Origin: Sisyra terminalis
Lineage: Eukaryota > Arthropoda > Insecta > Neuroptera > Sisyridae
Direction of reading: 5' to 3'
Assembly (NCBI GenBank): GCA_958496175.1
Contig: OY292277.1
Location: 22,710,282-22,774,281 of the forward strand
Length of the DNA stretch: 64,000 nt
Shown here: piece after piece, positions 44,747 through 58,074 of the stretch
Numbering within the stretch: position 1 is the stretch's first letter
How the letters are laid out: every line of letters begins with the position of its first letter
Notes under the pieces: model-generated
What the model was told of the DNA's origin: nothing
The model's database searches: none
The model's input: only the letters and a program-made list of their open reading frames with translations
Translations under genes and position numbers: made by a program

Positions 44747-47699
44747 TACAATAAATTACTTTAAATTATACGTTTTCAAGTAAAGAGTATTGATTTAAAA
44801 TAATCTTTCTTTCATCTCCTTCTTCGACATTTCAACCAGTCAGTGGTTCTCTTACTGTAAGTCGAACCGAAAATTCTCAAATTCGCACAAAGACGCGCCT
44901 AAAGAAGTAAATTTTCAAAAAATGTTTTGCTTCCAGTAGTACTTTCTTAAAGTGTTTTTTACTTTATACTTTCTTGCAGGACTAGAAAACACTTTAGTAA
45001 TGCCCAGGATATGCTTCTGGACGTCGTTGGGTCCCAGTGAGGCGTGCCCAATAAACTATTAAGAAGCCAACTAGGGAAAGCCAAATGAAGAAAAATAGTT
45101 CATATAGTATGTCAGTTTTTTTCAACTAGGTTCTATGTGGGACTACAGTGTACTAACCCAACGGGGAAACTAAAAATTGTACGGGGATTTCTCTATTGGG
45201 ATATTACTGAGATTGCTCAATTGGGGTCGGATAAAGCTTTGCAATACATCCCAAGCTTCGGTTCCGATAGGGAAGCCTAAAGAAAGCCCATTAGGACTCA
45301 CTTGAAAATTTGTATTCGGATATTATATTTTTAATTAGTGCAACGTAATAGTATTTTTTTTGTATTGTTGTAAACTCTGACGCTCTGAATGAATGAAGAC
45401 ATAAGGAACTGGAGATAACAAATCTGAACCTAAATAGCCGAAAAATACCTTAATACACCGGCTGCGTAGGTTTCCTCTACTAATGGATCTTAAATTAGGG
45501 AAACAAGGACCCAGGAATCACAATAAGCCCTAAAGCTTTAAGGATCACTAAACCTCATCCTGGGCAACTCTACTAAATAAAAGTTTGATGGAATATTTTC
45601 AAAGATAGAAGAAACTCAAGGATAAAATAATTCGGTAATTGATTTTTAAAAGACTAGAATAGGATCTAAAAAAATAAAGGTCTGTAATTATGAGCATATT
45701 AAAAATTAAAGAACAATGATAGAAAAACAAATTACAATTTATTACTACCGGATTACTTTTAATTAGATACATCCACCTACTTTAATAAGGCGTTAATTAA
45801 AATTAACGATTGACTTAGCAGCCGATAATGAATTATTTTTTTTTCGCTTTAGTAAATCGTTATAGATACAATTCTATAAGAAATGCCACCATTGAAATAT
45901 TCAATTCATAATCTATTTAGCATTAATTATTTTTTGATTTATCGCATAGATACAGTGCAGATACCAATCTATTTAAATATGAAGATATTTTTTTTAATTT
46001 GACCATTAAATTTCATTTCATAATAGCTCAATTATTGTTTCACAACCAAACACAATTAGTTATCTTCTTATCTGTTGACTCTAAAGTTAAAAATGGGAAA
46101 CTCCAAATACAATCTAATTAAATTTTTGCATAACAAGAGAAAAATAATCTGCATTTTTTGTACAATGTATTGTTAGAAAAAAAAAACACTAGATACATTT
46201 TTCATTTCGAATGTTAATGCCTATTGTTCTATTATTTATAATTGAGTGTATAATGTAAGATATGTTTGTATTCATGAATCAAGGTCTTCCTCATACACAA
46301 AGTTATAAAATCATTTTCTGTTATTCTATGAAGGAGCAAAAATCAAAACGAATTTTAAGAAATTATTTGAATTGTAGGGTAAATAAGAATTGGCATATTT
46401 TCAGTTGTAATTCTAAGTATTTCAAATGAGAAAATCATGATTCATGACTATTAATCATGAGACATATACCTACTACCATAAGTAGATAAAAATATTTTTA
46501 ATGCTGACTTCATTGGACTTTTGTGTACCTAAACTGTAATTGCAAAACAAATATTGTTTCACTCAATTGTTAGTCAAATTTTTGTATGAGTATGATCAAA
46601 TAAAATCATTAAATATTACTTTGAGTTTCTTTTATCTCTAGGTATTTGCAAGGCAAAGCCTAACCATTATTACTAATAACCGCTTTTTCTCATTGAAATT
46701 CAATTTTCATAAATTGAAGATTTGATAGAATATTAATAGAATATTAGGCATTACGATAAATATTTGACTTGTTTATTTTGAAAGTGGCGTAAATCCATTT
46801 CAAGGGCAGTCTATATGGTGATTCTTCTTTTTGTAACTAGAACAAAGTATGCTAATTATTTAACTGCTAAGTTTTCAGAAATTACTGATCTCATTTTAGT
46901 TGTTAACAAAAACGCCAATTATTCCCTCCTCCTTAGTATCTTATGTTCCTATGGTTAAAAATGATAATACTATAGGGATTGTTCTTGAAATGGACTTAGC
47001 TCACTTTCAAAATAAACGGTACCTATTATATCTATAAATGTTAACATTATCATCACATCATAATAAAACGATGTTCTTTTTAATTCAAAAGTATAAAAAA
47101 TTATTTTTCCATTTAGATGTTAATTATATAATGTGATTTGCTTCATTGAAATAAGATTTTTATTTGGGACTTGGAAAATTACTTTTCGAGAAAAAAAAAA
47201 CAAAAACTTTTGATGGTTTGTATTCAAAAACCTTTAAAAGTTAATGAAACATTGATTGCAAATCCAAATAGTAAACATTGTAGATATCTATTGATTATCT
47301 CAATTTAAATTTAAGAAATAAAGTAGTCAAATTTAGTTTTTATTCATTACTTCAGTCCTCGATATTATATTAGTTAATAATTATTTATTAGAAACTTACT
47401 ATTAAGATAGACTTATAATTTAGACGATTAAGGCAGTACTCCTAGAGGTGGCTTAACTCACCAGCATATATATACATAATGAATGTATCTACATTAAGAT
47501 ATTCTTTTCACAGCTTTTATAAATGTATACTTTAATCTGGAAAGAAGAAGATCATCCTGGCTAATCAACTTTAATAGGTGATACGAAAAGGATCTTTCGC
47601 GCTGCGGTATCAAATATTTAAATAGCCTTGGAACCAAAAGAAGAAGAACTTAATCTTTCTATCAAGTAATGGATAATTATATATATCGTTTGACTCAAT

Positions 47700-47770
47700 T
47701 TCTTTGTTTCTTTATTGAATACAACGCGTTTCAACAGTCTTTGGTTGTAATCATCAGGGAATGTTTATTG
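47700..47770 (-). repeat. Copy of the 21.2-kb hammerhead-like repeat
   Basis: The reverse complement reads CTGATGA-T, then a mutated stem II, GAAACGCGTT and then CAATAAAGAAA, ending in a TATATATAATTATCC-like tail. This aligns with the copy at 21228-21310 through the core and the downstream 45 bases. Stem I no longer pairs and the cleavage triplet is GTT. It reads as a decayed member of the same family. Confidence 0.6.
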
Positions 47771-47792
47771 TGTCAATTGTAAACAAAGAGTC

Positions 47793-48200
47793 TAGCCGTA
47801 TCAGTATGGCGAGTTGGCCCCCAAATGGGAACCTATACCGAAACTTACGAAACTTTTAACTTACGTTAAAATATCAACTTAATGTACAAACTTATTTTAT
47901 GTACACTTCGCGACCAAATTATCCTTTGATCTTGAGATACGGGCAAAAATGACCGTCCGCATGAATTTTATTCAAAGTAATATTTCTCAAAAACTAATTA
48001 AGTTAGAGAAATAAAATCAACACGAAACTCCAAGTTACTTTACAGAGTATATAGTACGTTTTTTAAACTTTCAGAAAAAAAATTATATTAAAAAAAGACA
48101 AAACTGATTCACATCTTATAGTATACCTCGGTTCTATAAGGTTCATAAGTTTTGATATAGGTTCCCATTTGGGGATCAACTCGTCACAGTGAGCTGGCTA
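47793..48200. mobile_element. TA-flanked MITE, mariner-like
   Basis: The left arm starts at GCCGTATCAGTATGGCGAGT and runs through CCCCCAAATGGGAACCTATA. The right arm is its complement (TATAGGTTCCCATTTGGGGA...GAGCTGGC). TA flanks both sides (47793-47794 and 48199-48200). It lies immediately beside the hammerhead-like repeat. Confidence 0.7.
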
Positions 48201-48534
48201 AACCTTTTCATATAAGGTGTTTGTTTTAAATAATTTTTCGTAAAGAATATTAATTAAATTTAGTTTGTGGTCTTTATTTATTTCATATTCTTCTAGAGTG
48301 TTCCTATGTGACCCTTTCTTGCAAGTATGTAACGGTTTAAAGTTTGTTTCAAAATTTATGCATTCATAAAATATTTATATATGTTAAACTTTCTATCAAC
48401 TTAATATAAATGTTTATACTGCAAAATATCAATTGAGTGCATTTAGGATCTAAAACTGCCCTTATTAGCACATCCAAACTCACCCCTGTGACCTTCCCAC
48501 TAAGAAAAACCTTAAGCCCACGCTTAAGTTTCTC

Positions 48535-48830
48535 CTGCAAAATATTTGGACATTCGACCCAAAGTCAACTTGACACCAGCATATTTTGGAGGAAAAAGAG
48601 CAGATGAATATTATATTCAAACAACTACACTGGCTCATTAGAAACTTGAAACAAAAATCGTTTTATATACAAAAATTATAAAACCTATTTGGACGAAGGG
48701 AATGCAGTTTTGGGGTTCTGTTAAAAAATATAATATAAATATTATCGTCCGGTGCTAAACAAAAATTAATAGAGCAATAACCGAAGACAACCTAAGAGAC
48801 ACTATCCTAGAAATTCTACAAAGAAAGGGT
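48535..48830 (+). pseudogene. Jockey-like reverse transcriptase remnant
   Basis: Frames give KYLDIRPKVNLT, then (shifted) QMNIIFKQLHWLIRNLKQKS, then YTKIIKPIWTKGMQFWGSV. This is the order and wording of the jockey RT thumb region (KYLG...LTW...KHI...LYWLI...LYK..IKPIWTYGIQLWG). Frameshifts and stops show it is dead. Confidence 0.75.
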
Positions 48831-51426
48831 AAAACTACATCCGAACTAATCTACTAGAAATATCTCAATTGTCAAAATGCTTACTAAGTTAAACTAAAAC
48901 AAACCAATTAGCTGAGCGGAATGAATGTTACTAACTTTAGCTACAATAAACAAGCCAACTAAAGATCCACATTCAGTACATAAGTACATTATTACATCAT
49001 TGATACTTGAGTACATCAAATGTTGTATAAAAAAGGTCTTTTAGCATTTATTATTAAATTTATTTCTCTTAGAGTTATTCAAGGTTATCGAGGTTATCTA
49101 TACAACTTTGACTTTGAATAACTTTAAGAAGGTAAATTTATCAAAAATGCTAAGAAACCTTTTTTTTAGAGCATATGATTCCCTTCAAACATACATTAGA
49201 CCCAGCGAAATATACTCAATGTAGTAACTATTTTTCAAATTTTTCCTAAATATTAATAAAATATGTGAAAATAACATTTTTAAAAATTCAGTTGCCTAAA
49301 TTTTTTAGGGTAAAATGTATTTATTGCCCAATTAAACAACTCGAGTTTAAGCTTCATTGAAACATAAAGCTCTAGGCTAGAATTTGAATAGATATAGTCT
49401 TTTGTAGGATATCTAGCCTTAATTATACATTCATTTAAGAGGTTATACGCTGTTATGTACACGGTTATACGTTGCAAAATCTAAAAAACATTTTCTTAAT
49501 ATTTTTTATGGAAAGAAATTTTATTTAACAAATATAGGATTCATTTTTCAAATCGTGTCTACTTTTAAGTTACTAATGACACTTAGATCATGTAAAAATA
49601 TTAATGTTCACTCCTCCTGTAGAAGGTCTTCCGAGGGTCCACCAAAAAAAAATCATTTGAAATACAAAAAAAAATAGATTCTTTGATTTTTAGTGGAGAC
49701 ATGAATCTTGACAATGGTCGAAGGATTAGTGAAAATTAAAATTTTTGAGAAAATTACGCCAATGTAAAGAAAAAATTCCAATTTTCGACCATAATTTTTG
49801 TAAAATATTGTTTAAAAAATAGAAAGAAAAATTTCCATCGGCTGTTATCCGAGGAATATATGTGAGAAAGTTGTGTTAAAATCTCAGATCGATCGGTTGC
49901 ACCATTTTTGAAATTTCCTGATCACCAAATTTGAAAATACCTTGACATTTTCAGCGAATATACTTAAATAAATGCACAATCCGAAAATACAAAAATACGT
50001 CTTAATGCGTATAACCCCTTAGCATAATAAGGAACAGTAAACATTATTGATGAAAATTTACTAAAATTTTCAAAAGGTATTCAAAATGCTAATCATTTTT
50101 CCAAAAGCTTTACCAAAATTTAAGTTAAATATCGGAAATATGCAACTTCATAAATACCCCCATAATTTCACAACGATGTCTTAATACATTTCAAATTTTA
50201 CGTTTTTTAAAATGTCAGTCTTTACAAATACAGGATACTTTAGATTTTATAATTCGAAGTATGAAATATTTAAAGTTAATAAATATATAAAAGAAAGAGA
50301 AAATTGATAGGTAAAACTCTTATAATTATAAATCACTCCTTTGAATGACATTAGGTATAAATACCTACATTCAATGAAGCAATGCAACAGAAATACAAAT
50401 ACATTAAATATTCAAAATAATTAACGCACAGAATATTGATCAAATCATAAATGCATTTAAATATTATGTAAAGTTATTCAAAATGCAAGGAAAGAAATAA
50501 ATAAATCAAAATTAATCACTTACGCATCAAATTTTGTACATTCATCCATTTTTTCAAAAAGTACATCAATAAATTAACAACAGTACAACCAAAAGGGAAC
50601 TACTTAACTAATTTTAAGGAAATCCAATCTACTATGAAATCATACAAAATATAAGCGAGGGAAATTAAAAATATTTTTAAAATAGCAAGAAAAAGCCAGT
50701 TATTAGATCAAATAAAGACTAAAATTGAATTTGCCGGTTTGTGATGACAACATATTTTAACACAATTTTGCACCACATTTCCGTTTATGTAATCTAATAA
50801 AAATAGAACTATCTTTTATCGTGGTTTTTTAAAAATTTGCAACAAAATAAGATTCGACCTCGAAATTGTATGCAATAATGTTGATTTTTCTCACCTAAGA
50901 ATTTGATAATTACAGAAATGGAAAGATACCAATCTGTAGACAAATTCTTCGGTATATTGATTGTGAACGAATATAGCAACATTGCGCAGAGCTTTCAAAG
51001 CTCTGTCAAGGTTTTACGTATACAAATACAAAACATATAGCTTATTGAAATATTGGAAAACTTACTTGGTTTTGAATTTCATTAAAGAATAGTGGATGCA
51101 AAAACACAAAAAATTAACAAGATATTTTTTATGTAAAAATTTTCAGGTAAACCTACCTTTCTTATCTGTTATAGCCGTTTGTAGCTATTGTAAATAATTT
51201 TAATAAAGCGATAAGAAAAAGATCATAAAACGATGAATAATTTTTTGTTAATTTTTTTTTTTTTCAATTTGATCAGATTATCACTTCTCGAGGAAGTCGT
51301 TTGTTTTTTCAAATACAGGCTTATATCAAGGTTATCAACTTTTTATGGAATCAAAATTGTCAAAATATTTTATTTTTTTTATAAATCAATAGCATTATTT
51401 TCGAAATTCATACCAGAAACTTACGG

Positions 51427-51900
51427 TTACAATCCAGGTAAGGATTATTAACTCGACTTTGGGCCTAAGCGGAGATTATCGTAGTTCGCGTTTTAGCGTT
51501 ATCAAACACTCACAAAATCGCACTTATTTTTCATCAAAACTCGAAAACTTCAAAATTATTGCCTAATTAATCTTTTATGAAGATAATAATAACAATAACT
51601 AACTGCGTTATCGATTTTTTGACGTAATTTAATCAACAAGTGCCGAAACCACAACAACCTGTTGCGGCTATGCCGGCTATTTAATGACCAACAAACGCGA
51701 ATTCTACGTCTTGGACCACCTCAATACCCCAAGAGCAAAAGAGGAATGGAGAAGAACGTCATCCTCAAAGCATTTTATGAAAGAATCCAAATGTAGGCAG
51801 ACCTCGGCTGTATTTCCTCTCATAGTTGTGCTTCATGACTATGACCGTCCAAGAGTGGAAATTATAGAAAAGAGTGGGCAATTTGCATAAAAAACAAACA
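51427..51900. other. GC-richer island, possible non-coding first exon or small gene
   Basis: This patch has clearly more G, C and CpG than the surrounding 20 kb. On the plus strand 51684-51890 is open for 68 codons (MTNKREFYVLDHL...) and is preceded by another open piece (QVPKPQQPVAAMPAI). On the minus strand a possible exon would end at a good GTAAGT donor at about 51426-51421. I recognise no protein family. A promoter with a 5' UTR exon for a minus-strand transcript is one reading, and chance is another. Confidence 0.25.
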
Positions 51901-54060
51901 CCTATCCAACGTACCATTTACCTTTCTTATATGTAAACATATACCTCTGTATATAAATAGAAATACGAGTCTTTAGGAAGTACCTTGATACTCAAATCAA
52001 TTGATAATATTCACACGACATTAAAGATATTTCAACATTCTTCCAACTTTCCACTAAATTCCCTTAAGCCCTGCACTAAAAAAAATCTTCATATATGACA
52101 TTATTTCAAAGGATTGGCTCTACAAACCACTCCTTTAGTTAAATTTTTTTAATTTCTCTTCTCGACAAATATAAATAATAATTAAATGACCAACCAACGT
52201 AAATATTTCATCTCCAATTCCCAAAGATCCCCATGACCTTCTTGGATTTTACCAGGTATTTATCTGCGCAATTAATCATGGTCTTCAAAATCCAACATCA
52301 ATCACATCTCTCCATAAAAAACCCACTATTTTATCAAGTAATTATATTTAATTTTTTTGCTTATTTTTCTGACTCATTGAAAACTCCAAAGCAAAAAATT
52401 CTAACTTTATATATATTTATGTGAAGTTGATTGAACCAAATTGGCCTTAATTCTTGCAACGTACTTGAATTTTATTCCTTGTTCATAATTTTCACCGTTA
52501 GAAAAAGCCTGTAGCTCTACGTCAGAATGAAGTCGTATTTTCCTGATATTTTCCGGCTGATATCAATATCTTGATTCTGAATGCAATGGAAATATGAACG
52601 TTTTAATTATCTTAATAAACCTAACGCAATTGTAGGTAAGTGCTAATTTATTTTCTCGAGAAGAATCAAGGCCAGATTGTATTTCCCCATTTGTTGGAAA
52701 GATTTGATGACGTATTTACGTAGGTCTTTAGAAAAAGCAGGTACTTAAATTATAGGTATACCGCGAAGCTAATTACTTAATTTTTAAGTAGGTAAATATA
52801 ATGCTAAAGAAGTCACTTGGGCTTATCAACCTTGGTATTTGAAAAAAGGTTTTCTTTAATAAGAAAACGAAACAGTTCTTCAGATTTTAAACTCAAACAA
52901 AATTTCATTCTGTAAATCCTCTCTTTGTGATAACGGATTCTTTTTCTGTAAAAGTCAATTTGCAATGCATATTTACATATTTTTATACAGGTACAGTATT
53001 TTTCGTCGATATTTTACTAAAGTGATATGTGTATAGGCAACCACAAAGCTGTGGTGTATAACTAGTTGCCTACATACTGTAAACCAATGAAAAAGTGGTT
53101 CAATTGCAGAAATTAAGAGTAGTATATGAATATTATTAAAAATAATTCTACATGTGGTTTGAAAAAATATCAAATATAATTTTTACAAAATCACTTTATT
53201 AAATAGTGGTACATTTGTTTGCATAAATTTGTATTGGAAAACGACAACTTTGTAATTAAAGCATTATAGTAAGCAAATAAAGCAAACTTAAATCCTTTAA
53301 AGTACACCAGATTTTTGCTTTTTTTTTCGAAAAATGTACAATTTGGAGAAAAGAAAAACTTTTTTGGCAAAAGTGATGGTCAGCAGACGAAAATTTTATC
53401 AACCCCTCAATAAAATACAATATTAACTCTTACCTCTTTATACTATCTTTAACGGCAGGATTTTTCTTAATTTTAATGAAAAACTGACAATTAACATCAA
53501 GAACGTATGAAAATCAGTAAACTTTATCAATACTTAACTAAAGCTATTAGAAAAAAATGTTTAAAAAAGAGGTCTTTAGAAGACCTTTAAATTAAGAAGA
53601 GCTTCGGCAGCTTCGGTTGCATCACATACTAATGCAAACAATATTTTTTGTTTAAATTTGCCACCTGCCGAATGTAAATTTTTCAATTTTTCCTACCAAA
53701 AACTTTCCATCCTTAAAAACATGATTTCATTCTGAAAGAAATCATACATAGATCTCACTAAGTGTTAGTTCTTAAAACTTTATCTCAGTAATTTTAAACC
53801 TGAAGTTCAAGAACCCCTAGATATTCGCGAGTATATGTATGGGGATTCGTAGTCTTTTTTCGTTTTGCAGTTTTTTATGAAATTTTTAGCTGCTTTTTTT
53901 TACTAAGGGGGTTCTTGAAATTTTGCTTCATTTCCTTAGGGTCCCTACACTGAAAAAGGTTAAGAAACGCTGTTCTATCAAATGATATCAACACTATTAT
54001 CGATAATTACCCTAAATATAGGTAGCTTGTATGTTGCCATTTTCTTTGCTCAGTTACACA

Positions 54061-54489
54061 TAAGGATATGAAAAAATAATCGTTTCTGGAAAAAATTGAT
54101 TATTTTTCCTATAAATATCGATTTATCTAATCTATTTTGATATTCCAAAAATTGATTAATTATACATCGATTTTTTTGTTCCCCATTGATTTTTACATCC
54201 ACAACCCCCCCGAATCCAGACAGGGTTCTAGAATGATTAGGAATACCGAAGTAGTAAAAGTACTTATTTTTTCTACGATTTTTGATAATTATTACCAATG
54301 ATAAATATTTTTTATTAATTTTCAACTCATCACACTTACAGTGTGATATATACAGAAGAAAGAAAAGCAATCATTCTTCAAATAATAGGAAAAAAATCGA
54401 TTTTTCCCAAATTCCCAAATCGGTTATTATTGACAAGAGAATATAAATTTTTAATTAATCGATTTTTTCTCCTCAATGTCACATCCCTA
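54061..54489. mobile_element. hAT-type MITE with TAGGGATGTGAC end
   Basis: The right end (complement TAGGGATGTGACATTGAGG) and the left end TAAGGATATGA are imperfect inverted repeats, with AAAAAATCG-type sequence further in. The flanks GTTACACA (54053-54060) and GTTACATG (54490-54497) match at six of eight positions, consistent with an aged 8-base hAT duplication. Several ATCGATT motifs occur inside. Confidence 0.6.
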
Positions 54490-57400
54490 GTTACATGTAG
54501 GAATTCCTACTCTTATCTATTCCCTTGATGATAACATAAATGTTATTGTCAGTGGAACAATAGATTGTATTTCAATAGCAAATTTCATCAACATCGATTC
54601 AGCTGTTCATAAATTAGAAAAAAATTATATAGGCAAATAGGCAGACAAAAATTATAAAATAGAAAATTTAAAACGTATTTATCCAGAAGAAATTGGATGA
54701 GAATAACTCCAAAAACTTATAACCAAATAAGTTTAGATTTCAAATTTGTTTTGTCATAATCTTTCTCAACAAGTTGTATTTTTAAAAAAAAAATATTTTT
54801 GACCAATCTCATTGTTTCAAAAAGAGGTCAGCTCCACTAAAAAAATACGTAATGACTCATTTTACATTTGGTTATGTAAAATATTGGAAATCTATATGTT
54901 TGCTCCAGAAACAATACCATATAAAAGTAAAAATAGGTATTATATTTGCCTAAGTTACTGATGAATAAAAGGAAATATTCTGTTGCTCCTGAAAACTTTA
55001 TATAATTTCAAATTCCTAATGAAAATCTATGATTCAGTTTAAATATAGAACAATCATAAAAATTTACAGAATGGAAAATTTCTTTCAATGGGATTTCCAA
55101 CAAATATTTCCCGACGTATCTTATGTAAAACATTATTTCATTAATTTTTAAAGTAAAATTTAAAAAAAAAACTTAATTAATAGTTATGACTGAGGTTAAT
55201 ATAATTTTAAAGTCATTATTACCAATCTTTCAAATTAGCGTTTTTTTAACTTTGATTTAGGTATATCCCAAGGAATATAAACGTACGGAACAATCCTAAG
55301 ATCAATTTCAGTAGCTGTTAAGATTCTTAATTTCACAAGTATATACTTAGAACAGATTCCAATGCAAAATCGAACTTACGATTGAGCTTTCTTATTATCG
55401 AACGTAGTATTAAAAAATGATTTAATATACCTATTAGTATAATATTTTTATATTACTATAAAAATTAAAGTATTTTTGAAGGTTTTTTGAAATTATCAAT
55501 TATATTGAAATGTCTGCAAAATTTTTGAGCAAAATTTTTAAGTATTTTGTAAAATCTTTTTTCGATAGATAGTAACGCTTATTATCCAACATATGACATT
55601 TCAACACAGACAGTTGAATATTTGGACTCTTTTTGGTTCCAAGAAACACAAATTTAATTCGCGACATTCAAGCAAACTCAGTTCTTCAATTTACATACGT
55701 AATTTGAATTTGTTTCTTAATTTTTAGGGCTTATTTCCAGTGTCATAATATTTAAACGGTGGAATCCATTGGTGGAACCCCTTTTTATTTTTTCTAATTA
55801 AGCAGCATATTCTTAACCCTTGAGTTACCTCATATGACCATACGATTTAAATTTTGACCTGTAGAACTATTAACTCTGCAGTAAATTTGTCCCTTATTTA
55901 CGAGTACCTATATTATTTAGAAAATCAGACCTACTAATACCGGCAATAGTTTCAGCTTTTCAATGTTAGTACTTTTTCTTAAGGTTTTCATAAATATGAA
56001 TTCATTATTCATAATCACAAAATTAAAAATAAATAGTACCAAGAAAACGAGACAAAAACTATCGTGATTTCACATTTTTACTTCAACAAAATCGGTCAAC
56101 TTAATATACCAATATTGGACCGGAATTTAAAGCATTTTAAATATTTTTATTTTTGATAATAAATTATTAGGTACTTCACATTCCCCTTATCTATAATACG
56201 ATGACGGAACTTTAAAATTTTAGCTTCCTTTGTTATTTGATTATACACCAATTGGTTTTAATAGGATGAGCAGTTTTGGTCATGGATAATGTTCTAAAAA
56301 TAATAGGGGTTTCCCAGATCGGTTCAGTAAATCGAGTGTGAAATAATAAAATTATATATTTATAATCATGAAATACATTAGAAATTGTATAAAAATGTTT
56401 ACTAAAATAACTTAACTTAGGACCCCTGTTTTCAGATCTAAACAGTGGCATTTATCTTCCGGATAAAATTTGATCTGGAGGATCTTAAAAGACGCACATT
56501 TTCACCTAGGAATATTTTTATCTATTTAACAACTATCTTATGGATATGACCTACCTATTATTGAGTAAAAATTTTGACCCTTGAATGTATGAAAATTTTA
56601 CAAAAGACAAATCATAATATCCTTAAAACCAGAAAATACTTGAATAATTGCAAAATAATGATAAAAACATATTACTTATTCAATTTAAAAAACGTTATCT
56701 CATTTTTCGCATGCAAAAAGTACGTTATGGTTATTTTTAAAACATATTATTTGTGATATTATCAGTTGTATTAATCATACATCTTTTAAAAGAATTTAAT
56801 TATAAGCAATTAATAAAGCTAAAAGCAATAAACAGTAAAACCATTTAAAAGCAATGTAACGGATCAAATGAAAAGTTATTTGATAAGTCAACAAATAGCG
56901 ATTTGGGAATAAAAAAATACTAATTTCTATCTGATTTGAACAGCTATTTTCGATATTATTGATACAAAGTTCAAGTTTTTAACATGCTTTTCTAAGCTTC
57001 ACCTGTATGCTAGTTTGTTTTTTTAATTTTATACTTATAAAACAGCGACTAATCTTTCTTACAAATAAACGTAAGACTTCGAAAAATCATGTTACCTTAA
57101 AGGAAATAGGCAAATTAAGGAAAAATGACAATTTAAATTTAATATTGGGCTTAATAAGTGCGGTCACTGTAGTCATAAATCTCAGAAAAAAACACTATAA
57201 GAAGTATTTTTATGAGCATCGTAAGTATACACACTTTTTAGAAGATTGACGACTGGTATTTACACATCTAGATAGTTACATTTATCGTCTAGATAAAATT
57301 TTATCCGAAGAATAGAGAAAACATGCGTATTTTCATTTAAGGTTGTGATATGTGTATGATAAACGTGTAGCGATTATATGACCAAAAAATTTTGATCTTT

Positions 57401-57851
57401 TAAGTCGCTATATTAAGGATATAGTTTGTTTATTCATGAGTGAAAGTACCGGTCCTTAAAAGAGTAATTCTAATTCTAAAGTGGTATGTTTGTGACTGGA
57501 AAGAAAATTAAAAAAGGAGAAATTCAGTTTTTGGAATATTCATAAAAAATGCACTTTTGCTTAAAACTGAATCAAAAAAAAATTTGGGTCTTTAAAAAAA
57601 GATTAAAAAAATCAGCAAAATTAATTACACCCCTATATAAGAATCAATAATCATGAAAAATATCTCAGTTTACGTTGATTTCGACGACTAATTTTTCAGG
57701 ATTGATTGATAATATTTTAGACGAAGAAAAAAAATAATTCTCAAAAAAATTCTTTTTCACGCCTGGAATACCAAAGGAGGATTATGGAACAGAAAATCTT
57801 GAAAGTTGCTTTTTAATCCAGTAATCATATCATGTGCGAAAAAAGAAAATT

Positions 57852-58074
57852 GGCTTATGTTCTTTTTAGAACCGTCAAATCTGGCAACGTTTCATTTCCT
57901 ACTTTGTTTTTATTTAATTCGCGAATAAACCAGTCCATAATGAAAATTTAGTCACAAAAGAGAAAATTATATCATATTACAAATGATTTAACAAAAAAAT
58001 TCGCAAATATAGTAAAAACAAAGTAAAAAATTCAACGTTGCCAGATTTGGCGGTTCTAAAAGGGACATGAACCA
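57852..58074. mobile_element. Palindromic MITE, copy 3, with perfect 8-bp duplication
   Basis: It starts GGCTTATGTTCTTTTTAGAA and ends GGGACATGAACC, and keeps the family core ACTTTGTTTTTATTTAATTC. AGAAAATT is duplicated exactly at 57844-57851 and 58075-58082. Confidence 0.85.

Larger units (their letters stand above)
39492..51420. other. Gene-poor repeat-rich tract, proximal part
   Basis: No supported gene. It contains a SINE (40735-40905), a LINE RNase H remnant (42160-42910), TA-flanked MITEs (44381-44746 and 47793-48200), a hammerhead-like repeat (47700-47770) and a jockey-like remnant (48535-48830). A relatively GC-richer patch at about 44990-45300 is unassigned. Confidence 0.6.

Noticed and set aside
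54050..54370. 106-codon minus-strand frame
   Set aside because: It lies inside a hAT-type MITE and has no transposase or other family features. AT-rich chance frame.
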